Source: Linyphia triangularis (taxonomy: Eukaryota > Arthropoda > Arachnida > Araneae > Linyphiidae). Taken from it: a stretch of 64,000 nucleotides of DNA. The stretch is from positions 39,821,365 to 39,885,364 of the forward strand of contig OZ021722.1 of assembly GCA_963978545.1 (NCBI GenBank). The letters run 5' to 3'. The notes below the pieces were generated by a model. The model did no database searches, was not told the origin of the DNA, and saw nothing but the letters and a program-made list of their open reading frames with translations. Position numbers and translations under genes: made by a program. Shown here piece by piece: positions 51,218-63,200 of this stretch; positions within the stretch are counted from its first letter, which is position 1, and every line of letters begins with the position of its first letter.

Positions 51218-54200
51218 TTGACTATGGAAGGAGAAAACACGAAACGCAAAGCGTTGAGACAATCATTCACGGTGTGTGCCAATAATGTTGAAGAGGTTTT
51301 ACGAAATGATGAAACTACGGTAAACCAACTATGTCTTTTGCAAAAACAATTATTGGATAAATTTTCTCGCCTGGAAGCCGTACAGGAGAACATTGCACAA
51401 GCTCTCTTGAATGATGAAGATTTGGCGACGAATTACGATGAAGATTTTGCAAAAGCGGAAACCTACAGGGACAGATTTTGTGCGGTCTCGACACAGCTGG
51501 AATTAAAAATTAACATGAATATTGACGCATCGAAAAGTGCTAACGCGATGGAAGAAAAACGTAAATTTAAGTTACCCCGTTTGGAGTTGAAAAGATTTAC
51601 AGGTGAGCCGAAGGATTTTCTAGCCTTTTGGTCGCAATTTAGCAAAATTCATAGCGATGACAATATTCCGGATGAAGATAAATTCCAGTATTTGTTACAA
51701 AGTGTAGTGCCAAAATCTAAAGCGGCGAGGCTGGTAGAAAGCTACCCGCCCACGAGAGAAAACTATTCAAAAGTTATCGTTCAACTGAAGGATAGATTCG
51801 GTCGTGATGAATTACTCGTTCAAATTTATGTACGGGACCTTCTAAGCCTGGTTATGAAAAACGCATCCGGCAAAGGAAAAGTCGACCTATCTGAACTGTA
51901 TGACTTACTTGAGAGTAAGCTACTTGCTTTGGAAAGTTTGGGGCGCACGAAAGAAAAGTTTGCCGATTTTCTGGAACCCCTGGTGGAGTCCTGCCTTCCG
52001 GAACAGGTACTGCGTGCCTGGGAAAGGAGTCGATCCATTGATGAGGCATCCAGTGGAACAGCTGACGCAAGCGTGCGTTCTTTGGAAAGATTAATGTCCT
52101 TCCTTCGCTCGGAGGTGCAAAGTGAGGAGATGATCATACTTGCTCGCTCGGGACTTGGAGTGCCACAGAAGAATTTACCAAACCGCAGGGATGAGGAGCC
52201 ATCTTTGCCCACAAATGCAGTCTTGATTAATGCAGGTAAGGAAGAGGGGCCAGCCAAATTTAAATGTATATTTTGTTCAAAACAAAATCACTTTAGTTCT
52301 GACTGTTTTTTGGCGCAGAAAATGTCTTTAAAGGATAAGAAGAGTATTCTTATAAAAAATAAAGCTTGTTTTAAATGTTTTAAATTAAACCATTCGGCAC
52401 GATTTTGTCAAAATAAATTCATTAAATGCGGTTTTTGCGATGACAAATCCCATCAAAGTTTAATGTGTCCCAAAAAAGAGGACATTAAAGTTGAAGACAT
52501 TAAAGTAGAATCTGATCCTAGTATCACAGTTATAGGCAATACGCTTTCTAATCAGTCAGAAGTATCCAATATATATTTACAAACAATTATGATTAAAATT
52601 AGTCATAAAAATAAAGAGCTGGTTTTGCGCTGCCTTCTGGACAGCGGTAGTGAAAATTCCTACATTACTCAACGGGCAATCGAAAAATTGAACTTGACAC
52701 CTGTAGCAAAACAAATCATGTTACACGGTTTGTTTGGGGGGAAGCAGACGGGTCCCAAGCAACATTCCCTCTATAATGTTGAAATAAGTAGTTTAAAGGG
52801 TGACTTTTCTTGTAAAATTCCAGTTCTTTCAGAGAATAAAATTTGTGGGTGTCTACCTAAGGTTAGGAATATATTGGTACTATCAGAACTAAAAGAAAAA
52901 TATATTGATGTACCTGATATTTATTCGTCACATTATGAAATCGATTTACTAATGGGAGCCGATTCTATTGGGTTAATCTTAACGGGTATGAGCATTACAC
53001 TCGAATGTGGTTTAACGGCTGTTGAAACCAAGTTAGGATATACTTTAATGGGTAAAATTAAAGAAAATTTTAGGGAACATGTTGTAATGTCAGTGCCTGC
53101 TATAAGTGAAAGACAATTGTCAAAACCAGTGGTAAGTATGTTATCCACACAATTGTCCACTTTTAATATCAAAGAATTGTGGGATCTGGAAACAATAGGT
53201 ATTCGAGATCCAGTGGAGAATTTAAAAGGAAACATGCGTTATGCAAAAGCAATTGAGCAATTTGAGAATAATTTAAATGTGCTTCCAGATGGTAGATATG
53301 AATTGTCCTTGCCATTTAAAACTGAAAGCAAATTACCAAGTAATAAAAATTTAACATTGAAAAGACACAAACGAATGTGTCAAGGTATAATTGATAAGGA
53401 CTGTCTTGAATCCTATGTTGCTGTATTTAAAGAATGGGAGAGGTTAAAAATCATTGAAAAGGTCCCAGATAATGAAATTAAAAAAGATGGTTATTATATG
53501 CCCCATAGACCAGTGTATACACCTTCTAAAACTACTAAGATCCGCCCCGTATTTGATGCATCTGCCAGGGAAGGAAGTAAACCTTCTCTTAATGACTGCC
53601 TTCATAGAGGTCCAAATTTAATTGAACTGATACCGGATATCTTAGATAGATTTCGTGTGTACCCTATTGGCATATCAGGAGATATTGAGAAAGCTTTTCT
53701 GCAATTAAGTATAACCCCCAAACATAAGGACTTTTTAAGGTTTTTCTATCCCCATGAAAGTGAAGAAATAATTTATCGTCATTGTCGCGTGGTGTTCGGT
53801 GTCTGCTCAAGCCCATTTCTATTAGCAGCCTCAATAAAGCATTTGTTAGAGCATAGTCCCCCACAATATCGAGATTTGGTTAATAAACTGCGCAATTCCT
53901 TCTACGTAGACAATTGTGTTACCGGTGTATTCCACGCCCAGGAAATACATCCATTTATTTCCAAGTCTGAGGAAATTATGAAAATGGGGTGTTTTAACCT
54001 CAGAGCATGGGAAAGCAATGTTAAAGGGCAGGGCGTAACTAAATCTGAAGGTGATACAAATGTATTAGGAGTTGTATGGAATTTAGACAGGGATACTCTT
54101 AGGTGTTTCATCGATAAGGAACAGTTAGGAAAAACTGAACAATTGACTAAACGGTCGATGTTATCTGCCATTCAGAGAATCTTTGATCCTATTGGCATAT

Positions 54201-56521
54201 TAACAGCAGCTACATTGCAGCCTAAAGTTTGGTTGCAAGAAACATGGAAACTAAAATTATCATGGGATGATCCCTTACCTCCAGATTTATATAACAAATT
54301 TAATAAATGGTTCACTGATATTTCCTTGTTAGAGGGCTTAGAAATCCCCAGATATTGTGAGGCTAATTCCTCATCAGACATGCACGTTTTCGTAGATGCT
54401 TCCAAAACTGCTTTCGCGGCTTGCGTTTTCTTAAGATCAAAAACACCTTTCGGAATTAAATTACATCTAATTAGAGCAAAGGCTAGGGTTGCTCCATCCA
54501 AAACTGTATCAATACCTAGGTTAGAACTCTTGGCTTGTTGCGTGGGTGCCAGATTGGCCAAATCCATTCAGAAGGCATTGGACCTGCCTGATTTGACCAC
54601 TACCTTTTGGACGGATTCTATGGTAGCTTTATACTGGATAAAACATTATGGGGAATGGTCAATTTTTGTGGCAAATAGAGTAAGAGAAATAGGAGAAATT
54701 ACTCCTTCTGAAAACTGGAGACACGTTCCAGGTCACTTGAATCCAGCAGATGTTCTTTCTCGTGGCTGTTCACCCAGATATCTGTTGGATTCAAAATGGT
54801 GTGAAGGCCCAGCATGGCTAATTGAGGATTCTAAAAATTGGCCTACAACTGAGATCAATTGTGCAGTGAAAGAGGTCGATTCTGAAAGGAGGAAAGTTAA
54901 ATTGTGTCACATTAATGTAAACAATGAGGAATGGTATTCAAATAAGTTTTCGAATTACCACTCTATTATCAGGTTGACTGCATGGATCAAGAGATTTCTT
55001 GATAACTGTCGTAAAACTCCTGAAAATAGAGCGACGGGAAAACTCTCGTGTACTGAAATTGAAAGAGCCGAAAAGGTTCTTATTCGCTCGGAACAATCAA
55101 AATTCTTCCCTGATCCAAATTGTGTACCAATAATTAACGTATTTAAGGATGATGAGGGATTGCTGCGTGTTAAGACCAGAATAACTGAGCGTAAAGATGA
55201 CCATTGTTTTTTGTCACCTATCCTCCTTCCAGAAAACTGTACCTTGACTGTGAGGTTGATCCAATACTTACACCATACAAATTGTCATGCTGGTACTCAA
55301 ATACTTCTCTCAATTATCAGAGAGAAATATTGGATTCTAAAAGCTAGAAAAACTGTCCGAAATATCGTTAGGAAGTGTGTGAGGTGTCGAAGGTACAGTG
55401 CAAAACCAGCTGTTACTGAACCAGTAGCTCTGCCTCCTGACCGAGTTAGGGATACTAATGTTTTTGAGGTGTTAGGTGTTGATCTGGCCGGCCCTCTCTT
55501 CCTCCAGAATGGTGAAAAAGTCTGGATTGTTCTCTATACCTGTGCAGTCTTCAGAGCAGTGCACTTGGAGCTCATAACTTCGTTGTCAACAGAGAACTTT
55601 CTGCTTTCATTTCGACGCTTTATCGCACGCAGAGGAAGACCTAAGATAGTGTATTCAGACAATGGTACTAACTTTAGGGGTGCTGTAGCTGAATTCAAAA
55701 ATCTTGATTGGGAGAGTATAGAGCGGGAGACAGAAATTCAACAAATAAAGTGGAAGTTCATCCCACCCACCGCTGCATGGTGGGGGGGATGGTGGGAGAG
55801 ACTTATAAGAGTGGTTAAAGATCTCTTAAAGCGTACTTTAGGAAACGCGATTTTGTCGTATGAAGAGCTTCTAACTGTTTTATGTGACTGTGAGTCTATC
55901 ATAAACTCTCGCCCATTAACTTACATTTCAGAGGATTCCGAGGATCTTGTGGCAATTACGCCAGCAATGTTTTTGATGAGTAATTCTTCTCTTGATGTCA
56001 CTGACTTAGATTTAAGTGATTTTGCCAAGTTTCAAAAACGAGTGAAGTTTCGGTCTAAACTTCTTAAGGATTTAAGGAGCAGGTTCCGAAAAGAGTATTT
56101 AGGTTTGTTAGTAGAAAAAAGTCAAAAACCATCATCTCGTTTCTTTACTGTTGGAGAAGTTGTGCTCATTGAGAATCCTAACAAGAAGCGTTTATATTGG
56201 CCTCTAGCCAAGGTATTGGAATTGATTCCAGGTAGAGATGGGAAAATTCGTTCTTTACGACTCAAATGTGGTAACTCAATAATAATTCGTCCTATCCAAC
56301 GAGTATTTCCCTTAGAGGTACAGTCTGAAGATATTCCTGTGGCGGTCACTACCCCTTCTGATGTACCAGACGTTACTGATGATCCAGTTCAAGGTCCTGT
56401 GAATGCCGAGTCAATTCCTGATGCTTCGGCTGACGATATCCACGGGATTTCAAGATATGGGAGAAAGGTGAAACCCCCGAAGAGACTGGACTTGCTCAAT
56501 GTGACTTTGTTTTTTGAGTAA
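51218..56521 (+). CDS. BEL/Pao gag-pol polyprotein
   Basis: The 1767-residue frame is intact. In order: a gag region (about 115-300, starting KLPRLELKRFTGEPKDFLAF); zinc-knuckle-like Cys/His clusters (about 348-420); an aspartic protease with LLDSGSEN (about 474); a reverse transcriptase with FYVDN at about 895; RNase H with VFVDASK (about 1057), TDSMVALYW and HVPGHLNPADVLSRG; an HH-CC zinc-binding domain; an integrase core with D in GVDLAGP (about 1420), D in SDNGTNF (about 1480) and E in WWERLI (about 1525); and a C-terminal domain usual in BEL/Pao (DUF5641-like). The fusion of gag and pol in one frame is typical of the group. The reverse transcriptase has YVDN where YVDD is the common form. 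Confidence 0.96.
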   Translation: MTMEGENTKRKALRQSFTVCANNVEEVLRNDETTVNQLCLLQKQLLDKFSRLEAVQENIAQALLNDEDLATNYDEDFAKAETYRDRFCAVSTQLELKINMNIDASKSANAMEEKRKFKLPRLELKRFTGEPKDFLAFWSQFSKIHSDDNIPDEDKFQYLLQSVVPKSKAARLVESYPPTRENYSKVIVQLKDRFGRDELLVQIYVRDLLSLVMKNASGKGKVDLSELYDLLESKLLALESLGRTKEKFADFLEPLVESCLPEQVLRAWERSRSIDEASSGTADASVRSLERLMSFLRSEVQSEEMIILARSGLGVPQKNLPNRRDEEPSLPTNAVLINAGKEEGPAKFKCIFCSKQNHFSSDCFLAQKMSLKDKKSILIKNKACFKCFKLNHSARFCQNKFIKCGFCDDKSHQSLMCPKKEDIKVEDIKVESDPSITVIGNTLSNQSEVSNIYLQTIMIKISHKNKELVLRCLLDSGSENSYITQRAIEKLNLTPVAKQIMLHGLFGGKQTGPKQHSLYNVEISSLKGDFSCKIPVLSENKICGCLPKVRNILVLSELKEKYIDVPDIYSSHYEIDLLMGADSIGLILTGMSITLECGLTAVETKLGYTLMGKIKENFREHVVMSVPAISERQLSKPVVSMLSTQLSTFNIKELWDLETIGIRDPVENLKGNMRYAKAIEQFENNLNVLPDGRYELSLPFKTESKLPSNKNLTLKRHKRMCQGIIDKDCLESYVAVFKEWERLKIIEKVPDNEIKKDGYYMPHRPVYTPSKTTKIRPVFDASAREGSKPSLNDCLHRGPNLIELIPDILDRFRVYPIGISGDIEKAFLQLSITPKHKDFLRFFYPHESEEIIYRHCRVVFGVCSSPFLLAASIKHLLEHSPPQYRDLVNKLRNSFYVDNCVTGVFHAQEIHPFISKSEEIMKMGCFNLRAWESNVKGQGVTKSEGDTNVLGVVWNLDRDTLRCFIDKEQLGKTEQLTKRSMLSAIQRIFDPIGILTAATLQPKVWLQETWKLKLSWDDPLPPDLYNKFNKWFTDISLLEGLEIPRYCEANSSSDMHVFVDASKTAFAACVFLRSKTPFGIKLHLIRAKARVAPSKTVSIPRLELLACCVGARLAKSIQKALDLPDLTTTFWTDSMVALYWIKHYGEWSIFVANRVREIGEITPSENWRHVPGHLNPADVLSRGCSPRYLLDSKWCEGPAWLIEDSKNWPTTEINCAVKEVDSERRKVKLCHINVNNEEWYSNKFSNYHSIIRLTAWIKRFLDNCRKTPENRATGKLSCTEIERAEKVLIRSEQSKFFPDPNCVPIINVFKDDEGLLRVKTRITERKDDHCFLSPILLPENCTLTVRLIQYLHHTNCHAGTQILLSIIREKYWILKARKTVRNIVRKCVRCRRYSAKPAVTEPVALPPDRVRDTNVFEVLGVDLAGPLFLQNGEKVWIVLYTCAVFRAVHLELITSLSTENFLLSFRRFIARRGRPKIVYSDNGTNFRGAVAEFKNLDWESIERETEIQQIKWKFIPPTAAWWGGWWERLIRVVKDLLKRTLGNAILSYEELLTVLCDCESIINSRPLTYISEDSEDLVAITPAMFLMSNSSLDVTDLDLSDFAKFQKRVKFRSKLLKDLRSRFRKEYLGLLVEKSQKPSSRFFTVGEVVLIENPNKKRLYWPLAKVLELIPGRDGKIRSLRLKCGNSIIIRPIQRVFPLEVQSEDIPVAVTTPSDVPDVTDDPVQGPVNAESIPDASADDIHGISRYGRKVKPPKRLDLLNVTLFFE

Positions 56522-56530
56522 ATAAATACT

Positions 56531-56547
56531 CAAAAAAGGTGGGAGTA
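56531..56547 (+). other. Polypurine tract
   Basis: CAAAAAAGGTGGGAGTA ends right at the 3' LTR. A purine run here would prime plus-strand DNA synthesis. Confidence 0.65.
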
Positions 56548-56813
56548 TGTTACGTCATCATGGAGTTGCTTATAAGAATTGACTTTTGTACTATTCGGCT
56601 TGTTCTGAATTCTGTTACGAACTGAAAAAGTGCAGACGATAATCTTTTTTTAGAATGTAAAAACGGTTATTTTATATATGTTCTTGTTCTAGTTCCAAAA
56701 CTTTTTGTAATTAAAGAAAGACGTGAAGGGTTTTGCTCTCGTTTCTTAAGTGTGCTGGCGTTTGTTACCTTCCATAATTTGAACCTGAAAAAGGATCCAA
56801 GTGAGATCCTACA
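56548..56813 (+). repeat. 3' LTR
   Basis: It is 266 bp, the same as the LTR at 50903-51168, and is followed by the AATGT target duplication. Confidence 0.96.
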
Positions 56814-56818
56814 AATGT

Positions 56819-58672
56819 ATTATTCATAAGACCTTCTTCAAAAATATATAATTCACTATAAAATTTCCTGCAAAGCAATAACTAGTTTTTCATAATTATA
56901 TCTATAACGTTATTGAATAGAACATTATACTGTTACTATTTACGGTATTCCAATGCAAATTAGTTCATTTTTAAAGATAATTGGAGTCAGTTAAAAAAGC
57001 ATTGAATTAAAAAAAAACCTTATTGTTATTTATACAGTTTTAAGTATTTAAATAAAAATTTTAAAAACTATTATTCAAACTGGAACAGTTTGACTGCTGT
57101 AAGCTAAATGTTTCAACAAGGAAACAACACTCGCCAATTTGTTTTCATAACTATTTTCGTAACCGATCAGTCTACTATTCAACGTATGTGTGTATTTCGG
57201 TAACACAATTAATTTTTGTTTTTCAACACTTTTCTAAGTAAATATGGGAAACGGACTCATGACTGTTTTAACAGAAAAAATGATGGTTGATGATCGTCAC
57301 TGTCTCTAAAAATTCGCTTCTACATATGTCTATGTTATAGTACACTAAGTTCTAAAACCACGCGTATGTAATTTCAAGACATTAAATGGCTGAAATCTTC
57401 TCTTGTTAAGAGTGACAACGTCTGTTTACAAAACCCCATCAATTTCGAATGGTTTTTTATAAGATTTTGCCCCCAAACTGGACTTATTTTATAAAAAAAA
57501 AAAAAAAAAAAAAAAACACACACATTTCAAATTATAGCTGGCTTTTGTTGACGAGAAAACCTGTCACCGAATATCCAAATCCAATCCAAAATGTCTATTT
57601 GCAGCCAATATTTTATTTCCTGTAAAGCTACTATGTAACCACTCTTCCGCGCTAATTTTAAAGTACATTCAGTAAGAATTTTCAGCTGAATAATATCTAA
57701 TCTTTTTTTTATTATTATTTTGGTATGAAAGCACAACGAGGCCTTTCATTTGATATATGACTTTTGTCTTTCATTTGACATGTAATTTATTACTTGGCCT
57801 GCGAATCTTGGCGTCGGACAGACAGACGGGAACTTTGTAGAAGTTTTTTTCTATATTATTGGAAAATCAAAATGAAACAATGACTCATTAAATTGCATTA
57901 TTCCATAACATTAATTTCATTTCGAAAAAACATACATGATGTTTAAATCATACTTTTTTTTAATACATTTTTTTTAAATCAAATGTTTTTTTGGTTTGTT
58001 GCTGTTTCAGCTATCATAGTTCGAGCATATATAAAAAAAAAACTGACCTACATTCATCGTTCTCGAGGAAAAATTAGCTAATTGCTCGAATGGAATCGAA
58101 GTTAAAAAAGAAAAGAAAAATTTTAAGTAAAAAAAAACTCTGATAAAAAGTTAAATAAAATGAAATGAAATAAAATAAAATAAAATAAAAATGAAGGTTG
58201 AGAAGTTTCGGATGCTGAAGATGCTGATGATCTTCTTGTTATGTTTACTTATAGCCTCAATCAAATGATGGATGGATACGGTGTAGAGTGCAGTCTCTGG
58301 ACACTGATTGTGTGCAGAAGATGAAATTGATGAAGCCACCCATTTGTGAGCAGTGTGAGTGATTGTTGATGTTGATGTTTTTGTTTCTTGCGGTAATTAT
58401 GTTTTGAACCTATTTTTATCGCAATAATTATTTTGATTCTATTGAATATGTATATTTCGATTAAACATTTAATAAATTAAAGAAATAGCAGCTGTAAATT
58501 GATTTTTAAATTGATTCCCATTTGCTTCTTTATACATTACAAGGAACAGTATAGAAGATTGCTGTAGCAATGTATTTGTCATATTACCTAAACCATTGAC
58601 CTTATATTTTAATTAATAACTGAAATATTGCACAGCAAATTATTGCTTCATTATCAGCAGTAGTTAGAAAGT
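56819..58672. other. AT-rich spacer
   Basis: No gene is supported. It has an A run with CACACA at 57494-57525. The stretch 58195-58380 is less AT-rich but has no recognisable domain. Confidence 0.4.
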
Positions 58673-59400
58673 AGGGCTCCGGGGCCAAGGCGGTGCCGGT
58701 GCAGGGACGGGGGACGATGACGTCACCGGAAGGGGGCGTGACCGGATATGACGTCACAGGAAGTGACATCATAGGATATGACGTCATCGGAAGTCACGTG
58801 ACCGGAAGTGGAGTGGAGTTGTTTCCCTCCTGCTGCTGTTTTAGTTTCGGTTTCATTATAAGCTGTTTGTGTATGACGTCACAGACGACGTCATAATGTG
58901 TTTTATATCAAAGTTTTGAGCGGTGGCAACACTTTTTTAGTTTCGGTTTATCTAGCAGACGGGGTTGAGTTGTTCTAGGACTGCTTCTTAGTGAATAAGT
59001 TAGAGTGATAGGCTTTTATTGCGTGACGTCACAGTAGATATGACGTCATAATGTGTTTTATATCAAAGTTTTGAGCGGTGGCAACACCTTTTTAGTTTCG
59101 GTTTATCTTTCAGACGGAGTTGAGTTGTTCTAGGACTGCTTGTAAATGAATAAGTTAGAGTGATAGGTTTTTTATTGCGTGACGTCACAGTAGGTATGAC
59201 GTCATAATGTGTTTTATATCAAAGTTTAGAGCGATGGCAACACTTTTTAGTTTCAATTTACCTTTAAGATGGAGCTGAGTTGTTTTAGGGCTGCTTCTAA
59301 ACGAATAAGTTAAGAGTGATAGATATTTTTACTAGTGACGTCACAGTGGGTTTGATGTCATTATATGTTAAAATTTACGTTTTAAGTGATGATAACACTA
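58673..59400. repeat. Tandem array rich in TGACGTCA palindromes
   Basis: Composition changes sharply at about 58673. Nine exact TGACGTCA octamers start at 58718, 58749, 58779, 58874, 59024, 59041, 59180, 59197 and 59336, with near matches at 58886 and 59353. From 58874 on the array has units of 150, 156 and 156 bp, each carrying a pair of octamers (the second eroded in the first and last units) and shared text (TTTTATATCAAAGTTT, GGCAACAC, TTTAGTTTCGGTTTA, GAATAAGTTAGAGTGATAG). The first 130 bp also contain GGAAG-type ETS-like sites and CACGTG. TGACGTCA is the binding site of CREB/ATF-type bZIP factors. The array lies on the 3' side of the polymerase gene, so it may be part of a long terminal repeat or a control region of that element. 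Confidence 0.8.
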
Positions 59401-60275
59401 GATATATACCAAATTTAGTTTTCAGGTGTTGGCAACGAGTTCTGATCGGTCAGCTAAATGCTCGCTTGTGACTGATAAGTTTTAAACATGTGACCAAAAG
59501 TTAACTTCTGATTGACTGTTTGGTTTTCTAGCGAGTTACTTACATATCCTTTAATCAAGTTAAAATACCTGCAACAAAGTTACACAAATAAAAAAAATGT
59601 TACATTTGAAAAGTTAATAAAAGTGAAGGCCATTTGCTAAGGGTCAAAAAGAACCCTAACCCCGAGCTACACGTGACATTTCAATATTTTACCAAACAAT
59701 TGTTAAAATATCGACTATCGGACGTTGCCTTCATGGTAACTCATCTACCCACCCCCCTTCCCTAACTAATTTTGAATAAGTTAAGACTTTAGAATTACAA
59801 TTAATAAATTTTGAAAAATTATTTATTAAAGGTGAGGACCCACCTCCAGCCCGATACCTCTTTTAGGAAGAATTGGTACCGCCTCACTCCACCCTAACAA
59901 ACAAAAAAAAATCTTATTCCAAAGAACGTATATTTCTTTGAAACTTGAGGTCACTAATCAACCATCCGATGATATCCTTTAAGAAGATATCTTCACCTCT
60001 TAGCAATTTTAAAGTTTTAGTCTAAAAGATTAATGTTGGACACAAACTATTTCTAGAATAGAGTTACATTAAAAATTAAATTTAAGAGTGTCCAGTTTTT
60101 TTGAAGAAGACTTGGGGGAACGTATATTTCCCAAAATTAAATTTAATGGTCACTAACAAAATCCTGAAAATATACTAATTTTAGTTTTTATAAAAATTAA
60201 GTTAATGTAATATTTTAGTAAAAATATTGACTATAAGTTAATGAATTGCGAAAAATTAAGTTAGAAGAATTAAAT
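59401..60275. other. AT-rich spacer between array and polymerase gene
   Basis: No frame is supported. It would include the 3' UTR of the polymerase gene. Confidence 0.4.
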
Positions 60276-63200
60276 TTAAGGAATTTTGTAGTGACCATAG
60301 GCATAACTAGTTATACCATCCTCCAACAGGTATCGCTTGTCATCAAATGCCGAGAGCGCTCGCTTTCTTTGCTGGATGGAGAAAATGTGATGTTTTTCAC
60401 TACCGATCCGATGCTGAACAACAGACGAAGGTTGTCGATTGAGAAGACAGTCTCTATAGGTCTGATGTTTTAGCTGTCTTTGAGCTGCTCTTGCGATTCC
60501 CTTGGCCGTTTGTTTCTCACCACACTCGCTTAAAATGGAATACATTTTGGAACGAAGCCCTATAAACTCCAAAGCAGATTTTCCGTTAAGTTCATCCTTA
60601 AAGTAGCCGATCTTCTTCTTGTTAGACACATCGTGTAGGGGATGATCTGGTGGATAGTCAGAAAAGTCAAAAAATCCCTTTAACTGATGTAAGTCAGCAG
60701 TCAGATCTGGGGTGGTGAGTCCATAAGTGAGTGAATCTGTGTCGGTGAATAGTAGGCGGGCATTACTTCCATACTTCTTCATGATGACATTATAGTGGAA
60801 ATCATACATTAAAACCTTGCTCAGTTCTAAGATGGCGAAACCAGCATAAATGGGTCTATTAAGTGTGAGACTCTTCACTTTTCTTTGTACTGCTGCCAAG
60901 CTGTTATCAAACTCAGTGAAGGCATGGAAGGCAGGAGACGCGACCAGTTTCTTGGCTTTATGTGGGTTGTTCACCAACTGAACATCCACTCTATTCCTCA
61001 GATTTTCCATTGTTTTCCCGAACACCGCATTGTTGAGAAGTTTGAAGAAATCTTTTTCAAACGATGTTTTGGCCAGTTTTCTCTGCTCCGTATTAAATGC
61101 TATGTAGTCCTTCAGCCAAGGTTGTTGGTAGAATTTTAGAATTCTATGGACTTTAGTTAGTTTCAGTCCCGAGGAAAGGTATAGCTTCAGATTACGATAG
61201 TGTATAACATAATTCTTCTTTGACTGAAGATTCGGAACGAGTTTCTCGCTGGAAGAAGCTGGCTTCATCTGCATTTCTTCCAAAATCTCGAGGGCGGTAG
61301 GAGACAGCATATTTGGCTTTATGATGAAGCGTTCAGGAGCCAGAGGATAATCATTATGGAGATCGTGGAGTTCTGCAGGATAGTCGAGATCCACTTCTAG
61401 GATGAAACCCTCATCTGCATCATCTGCTTGGTCCAACATGGTTTGAGTAGAGATGTTTTCAGGGTCCACCCACTGAAAATCACCAACAGGTAAATATTGA
61501 GACATGGCCCAACCTGAAAGAAAAATCCAATTAAATCATTCAATATTAACATAGAAGGTAAATAAAAAATGACAGTTTTAAAGTAAATTCATGCTTACCA
61601 TAGAGGTTATTGGCATCCAGGTACAATATATGTTTCTTCTCCTCAGCAGCATTATATTCAGGACAGCCTGGATGGTTTGCCTGGCTATGACGATGGGTGA
61701 TGACGGAGACACCTCCCCGAATACCCTTCTCTATGAAGAGGTGCATGTCAATGTCGGTGAATAAATCCAAACCGACATCTGACATCTTGAGAGCGGCTTG
61801 CCACGCTAACCCCGGAGACGTCATCATGTGAGCGGCGTCTAGCTGGTAAAAGTCTAGAGTTAGGCGGCGGAAATTCTCAAAAACATCAGAGAGGAGGAGC
61901 ACATCCGTCTTCACGTACAGGTCGTGATATTCGCCAAGGTCTTTGATGCCGAAAGCTTCCCAAACAGCTTGAGCGTGGTAATAATCTGCATCGGTAATGG
62001 AGGAGTTTGTAAGGGTGCTATAGAAGGCTTGCTGAGGTGGCAGAGATGTTTCTTGAAATTTAGTGAATGAGTCCATGTACTCATAAGGGTACACTCCCTT
62101 CTTCAGCAAGAGATCTAAGGAAAAAATAAAAATTAAATGATATTGTTAAGAGAACATTTATATAATATTAACATTGACTATATTACGTACCATGGTTAGA
62201 TGCGATAGAACTCTTCAAAATGTGAAACTTGTCTCTCTCCAGATTATCGACAAGTTTCTGAAGCGATGCGTTCAGAAACTGGAGACTGTCAATAAACTGG
62301 AGAGTCACCGGGATCTTGTCAAGCTTCTTGGTGATGGAGAAGGAGATGTATTTCTCCATCGTTGTAGGGATGACTCCAATGTCATGATCAGCCACTTTCC
62401 CTAGCCCCTGCATGATCAAATGCGAATCATAATTCTTCAGGTTGTGGAAGACGCAGGGAATCATTTTCCGCAACCTGAAGGCAAGGTTGCATTCATTGTG
62501 GAGCACTTGACGGAACTGACCGGTCAAGTGATCGTGGTCGTTCACCCGATCAGTTCCTAGTCGGCCTTTGCAGAGGCCACAGTGCGTTGCAGCATTAATA
62601 GCATGTTGGTCTTGGGAAGTGAGTTTCATCGGGACAATGGTGGTCAGCTTCACCGCCAGCTCGTCCTTCTCTGCAATGATACTACTGATGAAGTGGTCCA
62701 CTGCATCTTCTCCCCTGTAGACAGAGATGGGTTTGGTCGGCTTACTATCTGGACCTACTATAACGTACGCATATCCACAAGGGACGTGGGTAGCTATCTT
62801 CATAGTGCTGGAGGGGGTGGTGTCATCTAACTTCTCTACAAGGGCCTCAAAGTCCGCGTATATGATATACGGGACTTTCTGGGTGAACTTGTACTGACTA
62901 AATTTCAGTACACAGTCCTTTGGAGTCGGCATCTTGATGCGTTGGGGTGAGTGCTCGTTACAGTACGGGACATGTGCTTTGAGAGTCTCCTCCTTGGCAA
63001 AACGATGAAGACAAGAATAGCAATAGAAACACTTGCCTTTATACTTAGTGAGGTTGGTGAGAAGCCTGGACATACTCTTAATTAGACAGTAATGCTGCCT
63101 CTCTCCTTCTATGATGTAAAGTAGGTTGATAACCTCAGGATCCTCCCTCTTAGAGATATATAGAGGTAATATCTCATCATCTTCATAGCCGTAGATGTTT

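Larger units (their letters stand above)
50903..56813 (+). mobile_element. Complete BEL/Pao LTR retrotransposon (5.9 kb)
   Basis: Two 266-bp LTRs with TG...CA ends bound one open gag-pol frame. The 5-bp duplication AATGT flanks it (50898-50902 and 56814-56818). The LTRs read as identical. No env-like frame follows gag-pol. All parts needed for retrotransposition are present, so the insertion is recent and the element may be active. Confidence 0.96.

Noticed and set aside
51826..56349. Antisense frames within the BEL/Pao element
   Set aside because: They are shadows of the intact gag-pol frame without a recognisable domain.
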